From Parastagonospora avenae f. sp. tritici 18332-5 (Eukaryota; Ascomycota; Dothideomycetes; Pleosporales; Phaeosphaeriaceae): 64,000 nt of DNA. The stretch is taken from contig JAFJTR010000039.1 in the NCBI GenBank assembly GCA_022559985.1, positions 186,001 through 250,000 of the forward strand. Reading direction: 5' to 3'. The notes under the pieces are model-generated. The model was not told the DNA's origin. It saw only the letters and a program-made list of their open reading frames with translations, and did not search any database. The number at the start of each line of letters is the position of its first letter. Within the stretch, counting starts at the first letter, position 1. Positions 45,501 to 57,142 of this stretch are shown here, in pieces. The position numbers and the translations under genes are program-made.

Positions 45501-48439
45501 ATCTGGGTAAAGCACTCTTCCGCTATGGGCTGGTCGAAGAAGAAGGAAAAGATACGGCACATGTCGTCATCACATCACATCATGCAATTTACGATGGATG
45601 GTCAATGCCGCTGGTGCTTGAAAGGACTGAGCGTGCACTCAAAGGTCTCGATACGGTCCGCCCTGCGTCGTTCAGGCACTTCATCAAGTACCTCCTCAAG
45701 CACAACCCCAGCATCTCGAGAAATTGGTGGAAGCAGCATATGGAGGATGTAAGCCCACATCAATTCCCTCCGCTCCCGCACAAAGGATACATCACACAAG
45801 CCAATGCACTGCTCGACCAAGACATCGCTGCTCCAACCTCAGCACATTCGAGACACACACTTGCCACAATCATCCGCGGGGCATGGTCGCTTCTTTCCTC
45901 ACTCTACATGGGTCACTCAGATATCGTCTTCGGAGAGACACTCACAGGACGATCTGCACCCCTTCATGGTGTTGAGCAGATTGAAGGCCCAATGATCACG
46001 ACCATTCCAGTGCGCGTCCGTGTTGGTCTTGATCAGCCCGTCAATGACTACTTGCAAAAGATCCATACGCTCACTGTGCAGCAAATCCCGCATGAGCATC
46101 TCGGACTCCAAAACATTCGCCGAGTGAGCAAGGATGCTCGCGCAGCATGTGACCTCCGCACTGGTTTTGTCCTTCAGCCCAAGGCCGTGGACGACTGGAG
46201 TAGCAATGCCTACGAGAATTCGCTCCTGGCCAGGTTCATGCCCGCGAACGAAGGTGAGGCAGCGCGAGAAGCGCTCAAGTTCAACACCTACGGCATCATG
46301 CTTATCTGTACCTTGGATAAGGATGGTTTCAATGCCATGACAAGTTTTGACACGAATTGCATTAGCATTCCAGCTATGCAGAGAGTGCTTGACTTGTTTG
46401 ATCGCATTGTCACTGCTTTCTTGAGCAAGCCAGACACCAAGCTCGCTGACCTGGCAGTTCTCACTTCTGAAGAAGAGGAAGATGCTAGAAAGATGAGACC
46501 TGCGGATATCATGACCGACAGTGGCGTGATTATGGCACCAGTTGAGAGTGCACCAGTGGACGCACCCGCTTCGTCCACAACACTCTCTGCCAACGAAGAG
46601 AAGTTGAGGTCGCTACTTGCCCGGATTCTAGGTATGCCTAAGACAGAAATTAGTCCCAGTGATAGCTTCTTTGAGCTTGGCGGAGACTCAATCGGAGCTA
46701 TGAGACTTGTGTCGGATGCGCGAGCTCAAGGCTTCAGCATCTCGGTCGCACAAGTCTTCCAGAGCAAATCACTAGCTGACCTCGCCAAGTTCTTCGGCAA
46801 CGATAAGGAAGAAAAGCTGATGCATATGCTCAGCCGCATCTTGGTCATTCCAAAGGCCGAGATCAAAGCCAACGACAGCTTTTTCGAATTGGGCGGCGAC
46901 TCTATTGGTGCGATGAGACTAGTTTCAGATGCTCGGTCACAAGGCCTGGAGATCAACGTTGCGCAGGTGTTCCGAAGCAAGTCGCTGGCTGAGCTTGCTG
47001 CATCGGCGCAACAAGCGCAGTCTTCACGATCTCAGGTGCTCGACACACCATACCTCGCTCTCGGTAAAGAAGCGTCGTTGTACAGTGCTGACCGCATCTG
47101 CTCGTACCTCGAGAATCCAGAGTGGGACATCGTGAACATTTACCCACTCCGACCGCTTCAACAGCTTGCGGTCGAGGGTACTGTAGCTCTTCCGCGCTAC
47201 TCACTGCGGTACGAACTGATCAAGTTCACCACACCCATCGACGAGCAAAGACTTCACGACGCTTGCCAGGAGCTTGTGGCCCGAAACGAAGTCTTGCGCA
47301 CCGTCTTTGTGTTGGACGGAAGCAAGAATCTTGGTGTCGTACTTTCGTCTCTCGAGGTACCGTATAGTCAGGTCACGGTGCCCGCTGGCATAGACATCAA
47401 CTCTTTTGCGCAAGGCTACGTGCACGGCGATATCTTAGCGCCCAAGCCCTACGGAACTTCTTTCGTCGGATTCACTTTGTTCGTGTCGTCCAGTACGAGT
47501 GCTTCGACGCTTGCATTCCGTATCTCGCACGCACAGTATGACGAGATGTGCTTGCCGACGCTCTTTGATCAGCTTTCAGCACTGTACTGCGGCGGCGAAG
47601 TGCCAATCATGGACCCTTACACCAAGCACGTGAACCACGTCGTGCTGAACAACATTCCCGTCAGTATTCCATACTGGCAAGAGCTGCTCGACGGCTCTAA
47701 GATGTCGGTCATGAAGCCCGACATTCCGCTCGTGCAGCGCAAGATGACCGACACCTACATGGAGTTCGACATCTCCTCGCGCCCGACAGGTATCACTATC
47801 GGCTCACTGCCCACTGCCGCATGGGCGCTTGTTCTTGCGCGCCGTCTCGCCACAAAAGACGTCGTCTTCGGCGAAGTCGTTAACGGGCGAACTCTCGGTC
47901 TCGCCAACGCGGACCGCATCTACGGCCCAACATGGCAATACGTCCCCTTCCGCGTTCCATTCAAGTCTACCTGGACATACCTTGATCTACTCAAGTTCGT
48001 GCAGCTTCAGCACGTAGAGTCTTCTTCCTATGAAGGTATGGGCTTTTCCGAGATTGTGGAGAACTGCACGAACTGGAACCCCAAGGAGACTACATGGTTC
48101 GACACCGTCGTGCATCAGGCCCCAGCTTGGGTCGAGGAACTCCCCTTCGGCAGCGATGTAGATGGCAACATGGTCGAAGCGAAGTTCGAGACGATGTACC
48201 CACACCCAGAGCCGCTGAGGGAATGGAAGTGCCAGGCTTTCGTCCGGGACGGAGGCAAGAAGCTAGGTATTGAGATTGTGACATTTGAGGAGTGGATCGG
48301 GGTTGGAAAGGAAGTGCTGAAGGAGGTTGGAGAGGCATTGAGCATGTTGATGAATGGCAATGCCTCAAACAGGATTTTCGAGGAGGGAATGGCCGAGGCG
48401 CCAACGCAGACCTTGGAGGATTTTGAGGGTGTGATGTGA
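42502..48439 (+). CDS. nonribosomal peptide synthetase, SidD/NPS6-like siderophore synthetase
   Basis: Exons 42502-42954 and 43001-48439 with a 46-bp intron (donor GTACGT; the acceptor is CAGCAG, so either AG is possible) give 1963 residues. The order I read is a partial condensation-like N-terminus (about 60-230), then A (about 240-760; FTSGSTGLPKGCLISH, YRTGDLCR), T1 (Ser812 in GGDSLRAMR), C1 (HHAIYDGW, 1011-1018), T2 (Ser1381), T3 (Ser1452) and C2 (SHAQYDE, His1661/Asp1665). There is no thioesterase. Fusarinine synthetases work iteratively with one A domain and terminal condensation domains making ester bonds. This fits that type, as does the SidI/SidF context. An in-frame ATG at 42376 is the alternative start. 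The oddity is T2-T3: two almost identical carriers only 71 residues apart. Confidence 0.88.
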
Positions 48440-49011
48440 TGAGTTTTCGTTTTTCTATAGAAGGTAGATTTGGCGTTTCGTGTATGACTTAGTCGCGTTT
48501 GTGTGCATAATGACTTCACATTTGTTACTGTTTTGATGCCTCCGTCACTCTCGCTGGTCCACTCGCCATCGTATGTGTCACCCTTCGTTTGCTTGTCATT
48601 TGTCTAGGGATGAGATATGATATTAAGCAAGAATTGTCGGGTTTTTTGCGCTCAGTCTTCTAGTTGTACTTCTAATACTGCAAGTTTTACTCTAGTGAAC
48701 GCATTCGCGAGATGCAGGTGATGCAACATATCTCTTAGCGCGGTTAATAAATTGGCTCGTCACGTCGTCCTTGCCGTTTAATGGTACCTGCTTCGTTACG
48801 CAAATGGAAATGACATCTAATGACGTGGTACGAAAGGTAGGTCTGACCGAACATATCGTGAGGAGACGCGCATTCCTGCCCAGCTTTCAAGCAAGCTCCT
48901 GCGTCTGCGCAACGATAACTGTATATATCTCATGCTTCTTTCAGCTTCGACCGCAAGCAGTTCTACTCAGAATTTTTAGATCTTCGCCCTCCGGATATCT
49001 CCGTTCACGCC
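48440..49011. other. intergenic, promoter of the secreted protein gene
   Basis: A TATATAT box lies near 48921, about 90 bp before the ATG at 49012, followed by a C/T-rich leader. Nothing else is recognised. Confidence 0.4.
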
Positions 49012-49457
49012 ATGGTCATGAAGATCTACCTTGCGCTCGTCGCATGCATTTCAATCGTCGCAGCGATTCCACCTCCGCAAACTGACGGCAACGAACTCGC
49101 GGCTACGAGCCGGAGCTTCCCCTCGGAGAACGCAGGTGCGAGTTGCCAACCCGGATACGACTACTGCTACGGACAGATCATTGGAGATTTGAGTACGTGT
49201 GCATCTTCGAATCCTCATACCATACTAAAGCGTGTCCAGGAATCGATCCACAAATCATACTCCATCAGTATTGCGACGCACAGTTTGAGTACGACGCGCT
49301 CTCCTGCCATGCATGCAAGAAGTGGCCTTGGCCTCTTGACTCATGTGGCAGTGGACCGGGTGCATGGAAATCTGTCTTTACGTGCGTGTCCGGGGATAAG
49401 TACACATTCAAAGAGCGGTGTGATACATGTGAGGCAGGAAAATGTATAGGCAGGTAG
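49012..49457 (+). CDS. small cysteine-rich secreted protein
   Basis: Exons 49012-49192 and 49240-49457 with a 47-bp intron (donor GTACGT, acceptor GTCCAG), 132 residues. The N-terminus MVMKIYLALVACISIVAAIPP is a signal peptide. The mature part carries ten Cys, including SC, YC, HQYC, SCHAC, DSC, FTC, ERCDTC and GKC, suggesting up to five disulfides. No family is recognised. Candidate effector, antimicrobial or surface protein; the sequence does not decide. It lies directly after the siderophore NRPS but on independent signals. Confidence 0.65.
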
Positions 49458-49837
49458 ACTGGCGCGAAGGGCGAAGCATCGAAAAGGACCTCGCAATCAA
49501 GGGAGGTGGCGCGAAATGAAGAAAGGCCAGTTAAGATTGTTGATGGACGCGCATCGCGCAGGGAGGCTTTCTTGAAACAATCTATAGTGTTTGCAGTTGA
49601 CTTCGGTTTCTTGTTTCAGCTCTTGCTGGGGATTGTCGATGACATGGAGGATGCGAGGTGCATCCCAGCTTGGGCGGCAGTCGGCGTCGCTCACGTGCTT
49701 ACGCGCCCACGCGAGCCACTAGCGCGATCCAAATCGAACCCCACCAAGCTGTGCCTCACACTTACAGGTCCTTCATCAAAACACTCGAAGCTTTGCCTAC
49801 CGATCCGTCGTGTTCTGATTGTGATAAGCTTGCCCAA

Positions 49838-51283
49838 ATGGCGGACGATAGTGCAGCCTTGGGCTTGAACTGCGCCGAGGCAGAGACGGCCACGCCTCAC
49901 CCGACGCGTGCATACATACCGCCAAAGATACATCGCGTCATTGCGCAATACGTCTATGCGTCAGACCTACCGAACTATTGACTAGCAAGCAAGATGTTAG
50001 CAGAAATTGCTGCGCAGCATCTTTTCGAAACCCTTCCATTTCATTGCAGCTCGGCAAGCCTTGCACGCATCGAGGTATTTAAGAAAGCTGAACACTTGAA
50101 CAAGTACTGCCACACCTTGGCATGGGACACCAATTCTTGGGGCATCCCGGGAGTTCGTGACCTGGATGAATGGACACGCTACTTCACAGCCAGAGCATCC
50201 TTCCCAGAAGAATACCAGCCGGTGGGAATGAGCGAGAAGTACCCCAAGGGCCAATGAGTCGAACTGGCATACAGCCGCCACGAGTGGCATCGATATCTGA
50301 AGAATGTTTGTGATGAGAGGATCACCGGGTCTTATAGCGATGAGGTCATGCCACAATGCTTTGAAGGCTTGATCAAGCTGCGAAAATTGCGCGTCATCAA
50401 CCGGGAAATATCGCATACTCGTCAAGCCGGCGAGAAGATGTCGGATTTGGTGCGTCCCCCAGGATCACCAGTGGTTTACTACAGAGGGGACAGTTTGTAC
50501 AATGTCTGCTATGTTTCGGGTCCATGGCCTGGTGCGCAAGCATTCAATATCATTCGACAACTTCGAGCTGTAAAATGGCACTTGACGAAGCTGAGGATAG
50601 ACGCCATATACTGGACAGCATTGTCTGCTAATAAGGGCCTTAGGGACGTCCCTGTACTGCAACACCTGTTGAGCCTTCATCTCAGAGTCACCACTCGATT
50701 CGAACACCAATGGGCCGATGAATCATGTACAACCGATAACGTGCAGGAAATTCGACGTCGGCTTCAGAGAGCTAGACAGATTGTCCGCAAACACCATTTT
50801 ATGGCTTTCCTCGCTCAGCTTAAAAAGCTTCAATCGCTGAAGCTGGAGTTCGACAAGCCCTCACCCGGCCAACTGTACTTCGAAGAGAAACCTTTTAGGT
50901 TGGGCGACATATTCTGCGAGAACCACACTTGGCCAGACTTGCGGAGGCTCTCCCTCAGAAAACTAGATACAATGCGGGAAGACTTGTGGTCACTCATGCG
51001 GAGGCAGCGCTCAAGTCTGAAAGTTCTGAAATTACACGACATCTGCATAGAAGAACCCAATCGAGTCATGATCGAGACAGAGCCATCCGAGGTACTCAGG
51101 GGCGTTCACGAATATCTGACGTTGGAAAGAGTAAAGCTGTCGAGATGCCTTTGTTACATGTGTGGCTCGACGTCTGAATATCGGAACTGGGGATTAGACG
51201 ACAGGGACCTAGGCCATGACCTTGCTGGTTACCTCGTACATGGCGGGACAAACCCGTTGAACAAGAGAAAAGAATGTGCTTAA
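49838..51283 (+). pseudogene. F-box/LRR-like protein gene with two in-frame TGA codons
   Basis: One frame reads through as a fungal F-box-like hypothetical protein. It begins MADDSAALGLNC and has an F-box-like segment IPPKIHRVIAQYVYASDLPNY-stop-LASKMLAEIAAQHLFETLPFH. A long leucine-rich region follows (LKKLQSLKLEF, LRRLSLRKLDTM, SSLKVLKLHDICI), ending at 51283. The frame is broken only by TGA at 49979-49981 and 50255-50257, and homologous-looking sequence continues directly after each. In both places CGA (Arg) gives the sense expected, so each stop is one C-to-T change away. The longest intact piece is 50348-51283 (311 codons). Either a young pseudogene or, less likely, recoding. Confidence 0.6.
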
Positions 51284-51407
51284 TTTCCGTCATCACAAAC
51301 AGGTTCAGCGGACTACGAGATCTCAAAACGAGCTGTTCAGTTGGGCGAACTGTAATGCATTTCTAAGCTCAAAACTATGCTAGCGCTAAACTGGGACGAA
51401 TATCCAA

Positions 51408-52671
51408 CTAGTAGTTGTACTTGTAGCACAGGGTGGTGCTGGTGGTGTCGAGGATGTCCCTGATGCGGACGGTAGGACGGAAGTCGTAGACATTGATGGT
51501 GGTGTCAAGAGTCAATGGGTTTCCGGCCTTGTCGTTACCGTTAACAGTGGTTGTGCGGGTGTTGGGATCCTTGTTCTGCCAGATGCGGAAGTTGCGGTCG
51601 ATGAAGGCGTGGTGCAAGAAGAAGAAGGCGTCCGCAGGTGATGCCCAGGTGTCCTGCATAACGGCGCCGACACCGTTGTGTCCCCAAGCATGTGCACTAC
51701 CCTCGGAGCAGGCACCCATGCTGGCATAGTCGTTCTGGTTGTTGCAGCCGTCTACCATCTGCTGGTTGCAGTTGGCAGTTTTGGAGTCGTCGTTGTTACG
51801 GGCAAGGCAATGCAGGTAGTTATCCTGGCCGGGACCGACGTTGATGGCTTGGTTGGCAAATTGCTGTCTCATGTCAGTCGTACATCATAAACTAAAACTT
51901 GGCAGCACTTACACCGTTGGTGATACACCTTCCACCAGCGTTGATTCCACCGTACCACTGGTCGGAAAAGATGGATGACTGGGCAAACCTTCCGGCGTAC
52001 CGAGTCTCGTCGAACCATGGCAGGTTGCGGTCAAAACCACACTCGCTGCGGAGCATGTCCTCAAACGTGAACAGGTAGTACCTGTGCCAGAGAAGGAACT
52101 TGGAGCTTCCGTGAACATTGGGTGTCAATGTCTGGTGGAGAGCGACCAGATCCTCGTATCGGCTCTTGGACTGGGGAAACTGGCCGTTGGCGGGCCTGCT
52201 CATCAAACACTTGATCGCGTCGATGTATGCCTGTCGGTCACTGTTGCTGTACGAATCCCACTCCTGTCGGATGCGGGGGTTGGAGCATGTCGCCTGTGTA
52301 CTGACGGTGTCATCCTGCGACAAGTTCTGGAACTCAGAGTCGTCGGCGCCCTCAAATGACTCCGCCTTGGAGTTGCCGAAGGACTGTGTGTGCGGCTTAG
52401 GTTGGTCAACCGACTCCTCTTTGGACTCGCCAAAGAAGTTGCCGAGGAATTCATCTGGCTTTGGGAGGTCCTTGAGCTCCTTGATGATGTCGCCTGGTTT
52501 GGGGAAGTCGCCCTTGAGAATGGAATCGAGAGATAGAGGAGTGACGAATTTTTCGGTGTTGAAGAGGTCCAAGGGAAGAGCGGGGGCGAGCGGCGTGTTA
52601 GGGGTAATCTGGGGTAGGGCAGATACGCCAACCGAAATGGCCAATGTGGCCGAGAAGACTGAAGTCCTCAT
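51408..52671 (-). CDS. secreted tyrosinase (type 3 copper protein)
   Basis: Exons 52671-51913 and 51863-51408 with a 49-bp intron (GTAAGT...ACAG), 404 residues. A signal peptide (MRTSVFSATLAISVGVSA) is followed by an acidic spacer of about 110 residues. The copper-A site has His179 (VALHQTL), His187 (NVHGSS) and His196 (LLWHRYYLFTFE). The copper-B site has His311 and His315 (HAWGH) and His337/338 (FFFLHHAFIDRNFRIW). The enzyme should oxidise phenols to quinones outside the cell. It ends soon after copper-B, without the long C-terminal lid domain of latent fungal tyrosinases, as in short secreted forms. It converges on the F-box pseudogene. Confidence 0.88.
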
Positions 52672-54090
52672 AATTAGGTATTATTAAATGGTATATGCAA
52701 ACGACCGTGGTAGAAAAAGCGAATGTGTGGGTGTCGGATGCGAGGAGGGTAACGAGACGACAACGTGGATGCTGCAGGGCCTTATACATGCAGCGATCAC
52801 CATGGTAAGCATAAGCCAACATGAATTAGGCCCACCGGCGACACGACGGTCACCTGGCGGTGGACCACCAATACGAGGCGGGCTGACAAGGAACAACGCA
52901 CGTTCAGTCCTGGTAATTTCATCGTACCTGCAAGGTTGTATCGAGCGGAGTGGCTGAGAGCTTGTTGATGCTTGATTCCCTGAGAACAAATGAAGAGCGT
53001 CTTTCTAAGCCGCTTTGGATATAGCGGCTCAATCCGCGGCAACGAGCTGCCCGGTATGGTGCAAGCTCCATGAGCCGCTGGAAGGGGCTGGCTGTAGCGC
53101 CTAGGGCAAATGGGGCGTTGGGATGGCTTTTGTTGTTTTCCGAGCAAACTTCATGCCGAGAGTCCGGATTGACGAGGCTGGGATTGGCTGGAAAGTCGTG
53201 TTTTCTTCGTGTTCTCGAAATAGATGGCTGATCTCCAGCTTGCCTAGAGGATAGCGGCTGCGTAGTGCCATGCCATGGACCGCAAGTTTCTTTGAAGAAA
53301 TAATCGATGGCTGCACGTCAGCGTCATACCACGATCCGATTGTCATCGCGCTACATCATGCGAGCCTTCAGTGCTACCCACTACGAAAGATACGAGGCTG
53401 AGGTTGCAGGACGAACACGGTGGGGCAGGATAAGGCGGAAACAAATCTAAGGAGGATCTGCAGGCCCCAGCACTTAGTCGGCCCAAAGCGGCCAACGCCA
53501 TTGCGCACACTTTCGATCAGGTGGAGTTTGTGGCCCCTGGAAGATCATCCTCAGCCTACGATCACAATCATCTCATCGGAGGGTGCATATAGATTCTCAC
53601 CGCCCATGGCGCGAACACGCCAGCCTGTGAAAGCTGAAATGGTGCAAAACATGAATTGAGAAGGTACGGTGTAGAGCACGAACCGAGTGTGCTGTTACAC
53701 GACACCGGCGATAACGGCGCCCATGCCACGGATGAGTTGTTCCTACGCTATGGTACGAGTGGCCTATTCTTGGTAGCGACACCAACGGCTCAGGCATGTT
53801 CGAGGCATGTTTACCACCAGGCGCCTGAATGTACATTGTACGGCACGGCAACTTAGATGAAACGCCCTGCTTCTTCGCATATGTATCTCTAGCACTATCT
53901 AGAGCAGTCAAGTCCGAACTCCGACATGGAAAACAAACACTGCGCCATTTAGATATAATGCGCATAAACTTTTACAGCCGAAGAGCCCGGTGGACACACT
54001 TTGAGCGACAGTGCAAGCGCCTGTGCGATACCGCTCCACGTGCACAACGTTCTCCTATTCTCACTACAGATCTCCCACCGCATGGTCCGA
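52672..54090. other. intergenic, nothing recognised
   Basis: The left end is the tyrosinase promoter. The rest has short frames only, with no domain, repeat or site that I can support. Confidence 0.35.
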
Positions 54091-54561
54091 TCACACCCTC
54101 TTTCTTGCCGCACCACCTTTCGGGAATCCCCATCCAGCAACGAATCCAATTCTGATCAGCAAAATAGCCAGGAGCAAGAGCACATTGCTACTCTCCTCGA
54201 ATCTCAATCTCCCAAAACCTAATCGCCCCTGCGCCTCAAGTGCCTTCCAGTGGCTAAACAATACCGCCACATCGGTAATAGCTAGCGCACTCTGAAATCT
54301 TGTCCAGACGTTCATATCGTTGGTTTCGCGCAGCACCGTGAGCATAAGAAATATCCAAGCCGCGAATGCACCGCCGAATTGGTGCAGCAGGAATTGGTGA
54401 CTTGGCGTGATCTTTGCATACGGCGAGTCTCGCGCAAAGCCGACGTCCATGAAGGTTGGCGGATTGAAGTAGGTGAGAATGACGGCAGAGAGCGACAGAA
54501 GCGGATCGACGACTGTGCAAAAGTACCAGTATCCGTTGGGTATCTTCTCGCGGAGGGCCAT
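54091..54561 (-). CDS. small four-helix integral membrane protein
   Basis: Intron-less, 156 residues, ATG at 54561. Four hydrophobic segments are visible: around WYFCTVVDPLLSLSAVILTY, AAWIFLMLTVL, ALAITDVAVLFSHW and NVLLLLAILLIRIGFVAGW, with a basic C-terminus. The length, layout and DP-LSL...NP start resemble a family of uncharacterised fungal membrane proteins (I believe DUF7704). Function unknown. Confidence 0.65.
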   Translation of the reverse strand: MALREKIPNGYWYFCTVVDPLLSLSAVILTYFNPPTFMDVGFARDSPYAKITPSHQFLLHQFGGAFAAWIFLMLTVLRETNDMNVWTRFQSALAITDVAVLFSHWKALEAQGRLGFGRLRFEESSNVLLLLAILLIRIGFVAGWGFPKGGAARKRV

Positions 54562-54766
54562 TCTTGCGACACGAGCGAATCCGCTTGCTTATTGGCGCGT
54601 GTAATTTTTTCTCTCAAGTACTTTACTTGGGATGGTAAGATACTTGGCAGAATAGCTGAAGAGGGTGCAGGTGCAGCGAGACGGAAGGACGGTGTGTGTT
54701 TGTAGACCTCGGTATTTAGTGCTTACACTATGGCGCTGCCGATGCAGCCCCTGCAGATGCTAATCA

Positions 54767-56531
54767 TCACTTGCCCTTTCCCCCAATGATACCGATGCCT
54801 CGAACAAAACACAACACGACTGCTGTTGAAGCAAGACTGATGGCGAAATTAAACCGCGCAGCGCCTCGGATGCTGAGTTTGACTCCTTCGTCCCAATGCT
54901 GCGAACTATACCCCTCACAGCCAACGTTTTTCACACTTGTGCCCTTCTCGTTCGCGAGAATCGCAGTCTGGACTGCAGTCGCAATGGCAAGACCAATAGA
55001 CCGTCCGATTTGTCCGACAGCCATGATGAGTGCGCCGGCAAGTGATGCGTCCTCGGATGGAAGTGCTTTAGCCACGAACAAAGTAAGCACAGGGAATACA
55101 GTATCAGCACCGCATACACTGAGGACCATAGCCGGGAATCCGTGAGCCCAGTATGTGGTATTATCCGGAATCGGTATGCAAACAACAACGATGCTACGCT
55201 GACGCAGATCGTGCTGAAGGTGAGAATGTAGTCGCCACGAACGGACGAAAGGATATAGCCAGTGGCCAGCGCAACGAGAATACCGGTCACACCAGTTGGG
55301 ATGAAGCGTAGTGTTGTCTGGATGACTGACAATCCTTGGCAGTCCTGGAACCAGTATGTCGCATATACGAGAAAATTGTTGAATGACGAAAAGAAAAGTG
55401 CCATGATCACGTTGGCCCACAGGAAGTTCCGGTTTTTGAAAATAAACATCTTCATCAACAAGCGCTTCTCCGTCTTGGTTTCGAGGTAGTGTTGCCAGAA
55501 GCCGAACGCGACGACAATGAGTAGAGAAACGGCAATGAGCACGGGTACCCACGGTGTACTCCAGCCGACTTCGTTGCCTTCGGAGAGCGCAAAGAGCAGG
55601 GTGATCAGGCCGACTGTGATCAGCGTTCCTCCTACCCAGTCCAACGTATTACGCATGCTGGGCTCAGCTTGCGCTGGAGGAAGTGGGATGACAAAGAATC
55701 CAGCAGTGATGGCTGCGGCAGCGATGATGCCAAAGATCCAGAAAACCCACTTGCAGCTGAGGTATTCAATAATAACGCCGCCCTCCAAGACGTTAGCATT
55801 TCTCCGACAAAGAGGTCTCATATACATACGAAGATGTTCCCTACCACGCCACCCAGAGACGCGCCGGCCCCAAAGCAGCCAAAGGCAATATCTTTCGCCT
55901 TGTCGGGTGGGAAAGTCGTTCCAAGGATGCCCAATGCGGTGGGAAACATGGTAGCTGCCGCCAGTCCAGCCAAGCCTCGTAGAACATCAAAGCCTATCTC
56001 GTTTCGTATGAATGGCGTTATGATTGCGAAAATTGAGAAACCTGATGAACCCCAGAGGAAAATCAGTCGCCGTCCATAGATGTCGGCCAAGCGACCCCAG
56101 AGAAGCTGCCTTTGGGTGAGTTGAGATTGGAAAAACAGCGCAGTACACTTACGAGGAAATAGCCAAACGTGAGGTTGTAAGCTGAGACGATCCATTGTTG
56201 GCGACTTGTAGGAATGTCTAATGCTTCACCGACAGTAGGCAGTATAATAATGCTCGCTTGCGTGTTGAACGTCTGTTTTTGTATTGGTTCTCTGGCATAC
56301 ACATTTGCGTCTTCTCCTTACAGTCAGGAAAAGTGCAACAGAAACGGCCGCAACAAGCGCAATACTCCGCACTTTGGAGAATGATAATCGCTCGGATGCT
56401 GTTGTTGTAACCGCCACCAGCTCGTTGTCCTTTTCGGTGGGGTCTTGTGCTGCAAACACTGCCTGCTCGATACCACGGCCATCCTTCTGGCTTGCAAGCA
56501 CATCGCCCGACCTTTTGAAAACGTCTCCCAT
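54767..56531 (-). CDS. MFS drug:H+ antiporter (DHA2, 14-TM type) with apparent frameshift
   Basis: Exons 56531-56322, 56272-56153, 56105-55830 and 55782-54767. Introns are 49, 47 and 47 bp and their junctions are in frame. The motifs are those of DHA2 exporters: LLWGRLADIYGRR (motif A), GLAGLAAATMFPTALGIL and GASLGGVVGNIFGG (motif C region). In the last exon the frame is intact to ICVSVASLLFA. Then IPIPDNTTYWAHGFPAM, the expected continuation, is found in another frame, near 55177, down to the stop at 54767. A net one-base loss (mod 3) explains this, either a real pseudogenising change or a sequence error. An intron is unlikely because the homology is contiguous. The substrate is unknown. Confidence 0.7.
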
Positions 56532-57142
56532 TTTTCGCTACCACAGAGCAAGCCTCACAACAATGCGGATCTGTACAGCACATCTCGTGGGGTGACGCCT
56601 CTTTTCAACGTTCCAGGCGCCAGAAACGGCACGCTTGCCGACAACGCCTCGCTTGTTGTGGCTTGCCACGATGGGTAAAGCTTTATCCAAGTCCAGTTCC
56701 TGTCGGAGTAAATGACCCATATTTCTAAGCATTCAGTGATTCTTCCGCTTCAGATGTCGTTGCATTGTCGGTATATCTCGCGGGGTTGGCGGTGGTGTCA
56801 AGTTTTGGGAATGAGTAGTGAGCTGAGCGGCGGCGTCGTCGTCTCTGACCTGACCACGACTATTATACCTTCCCGTTTAAAAACAGATCGTTTGATGAAA
56901 ACAAGTCATCACGTTGAATCGCGCCCGCATATGTGATACAACATGTTCACCGCCTTGCAGTCACGCCTCGAAGTGTCACAGTCAGCGCATCACTCATCTC
57001 ACCAACATCATCAGGATTGGTCGAATCGCATATTGCTGTCACTCGAGTTGTCACTGCAACAACCGAGTGGACATCCGAACGGGCAACAGCAATTAATTAC
57101 GGAAAGAGCTGAGCCCAATAGTTGACAAGATCTGCAATTCTA
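56532..57142. other. intergenic, nothing recognised
   Basis: The left part is the MFS gene promoter. A 5' exon of the small gene at 57143 may lie at its right end, but no donor stands out. Confidence 0.35.

Noticed and set aside
52797..53147. 116-codon minus-strand frame upstream of the tyrosinase
   Set aside because: No domain, no splice context, and residue use like random translation.
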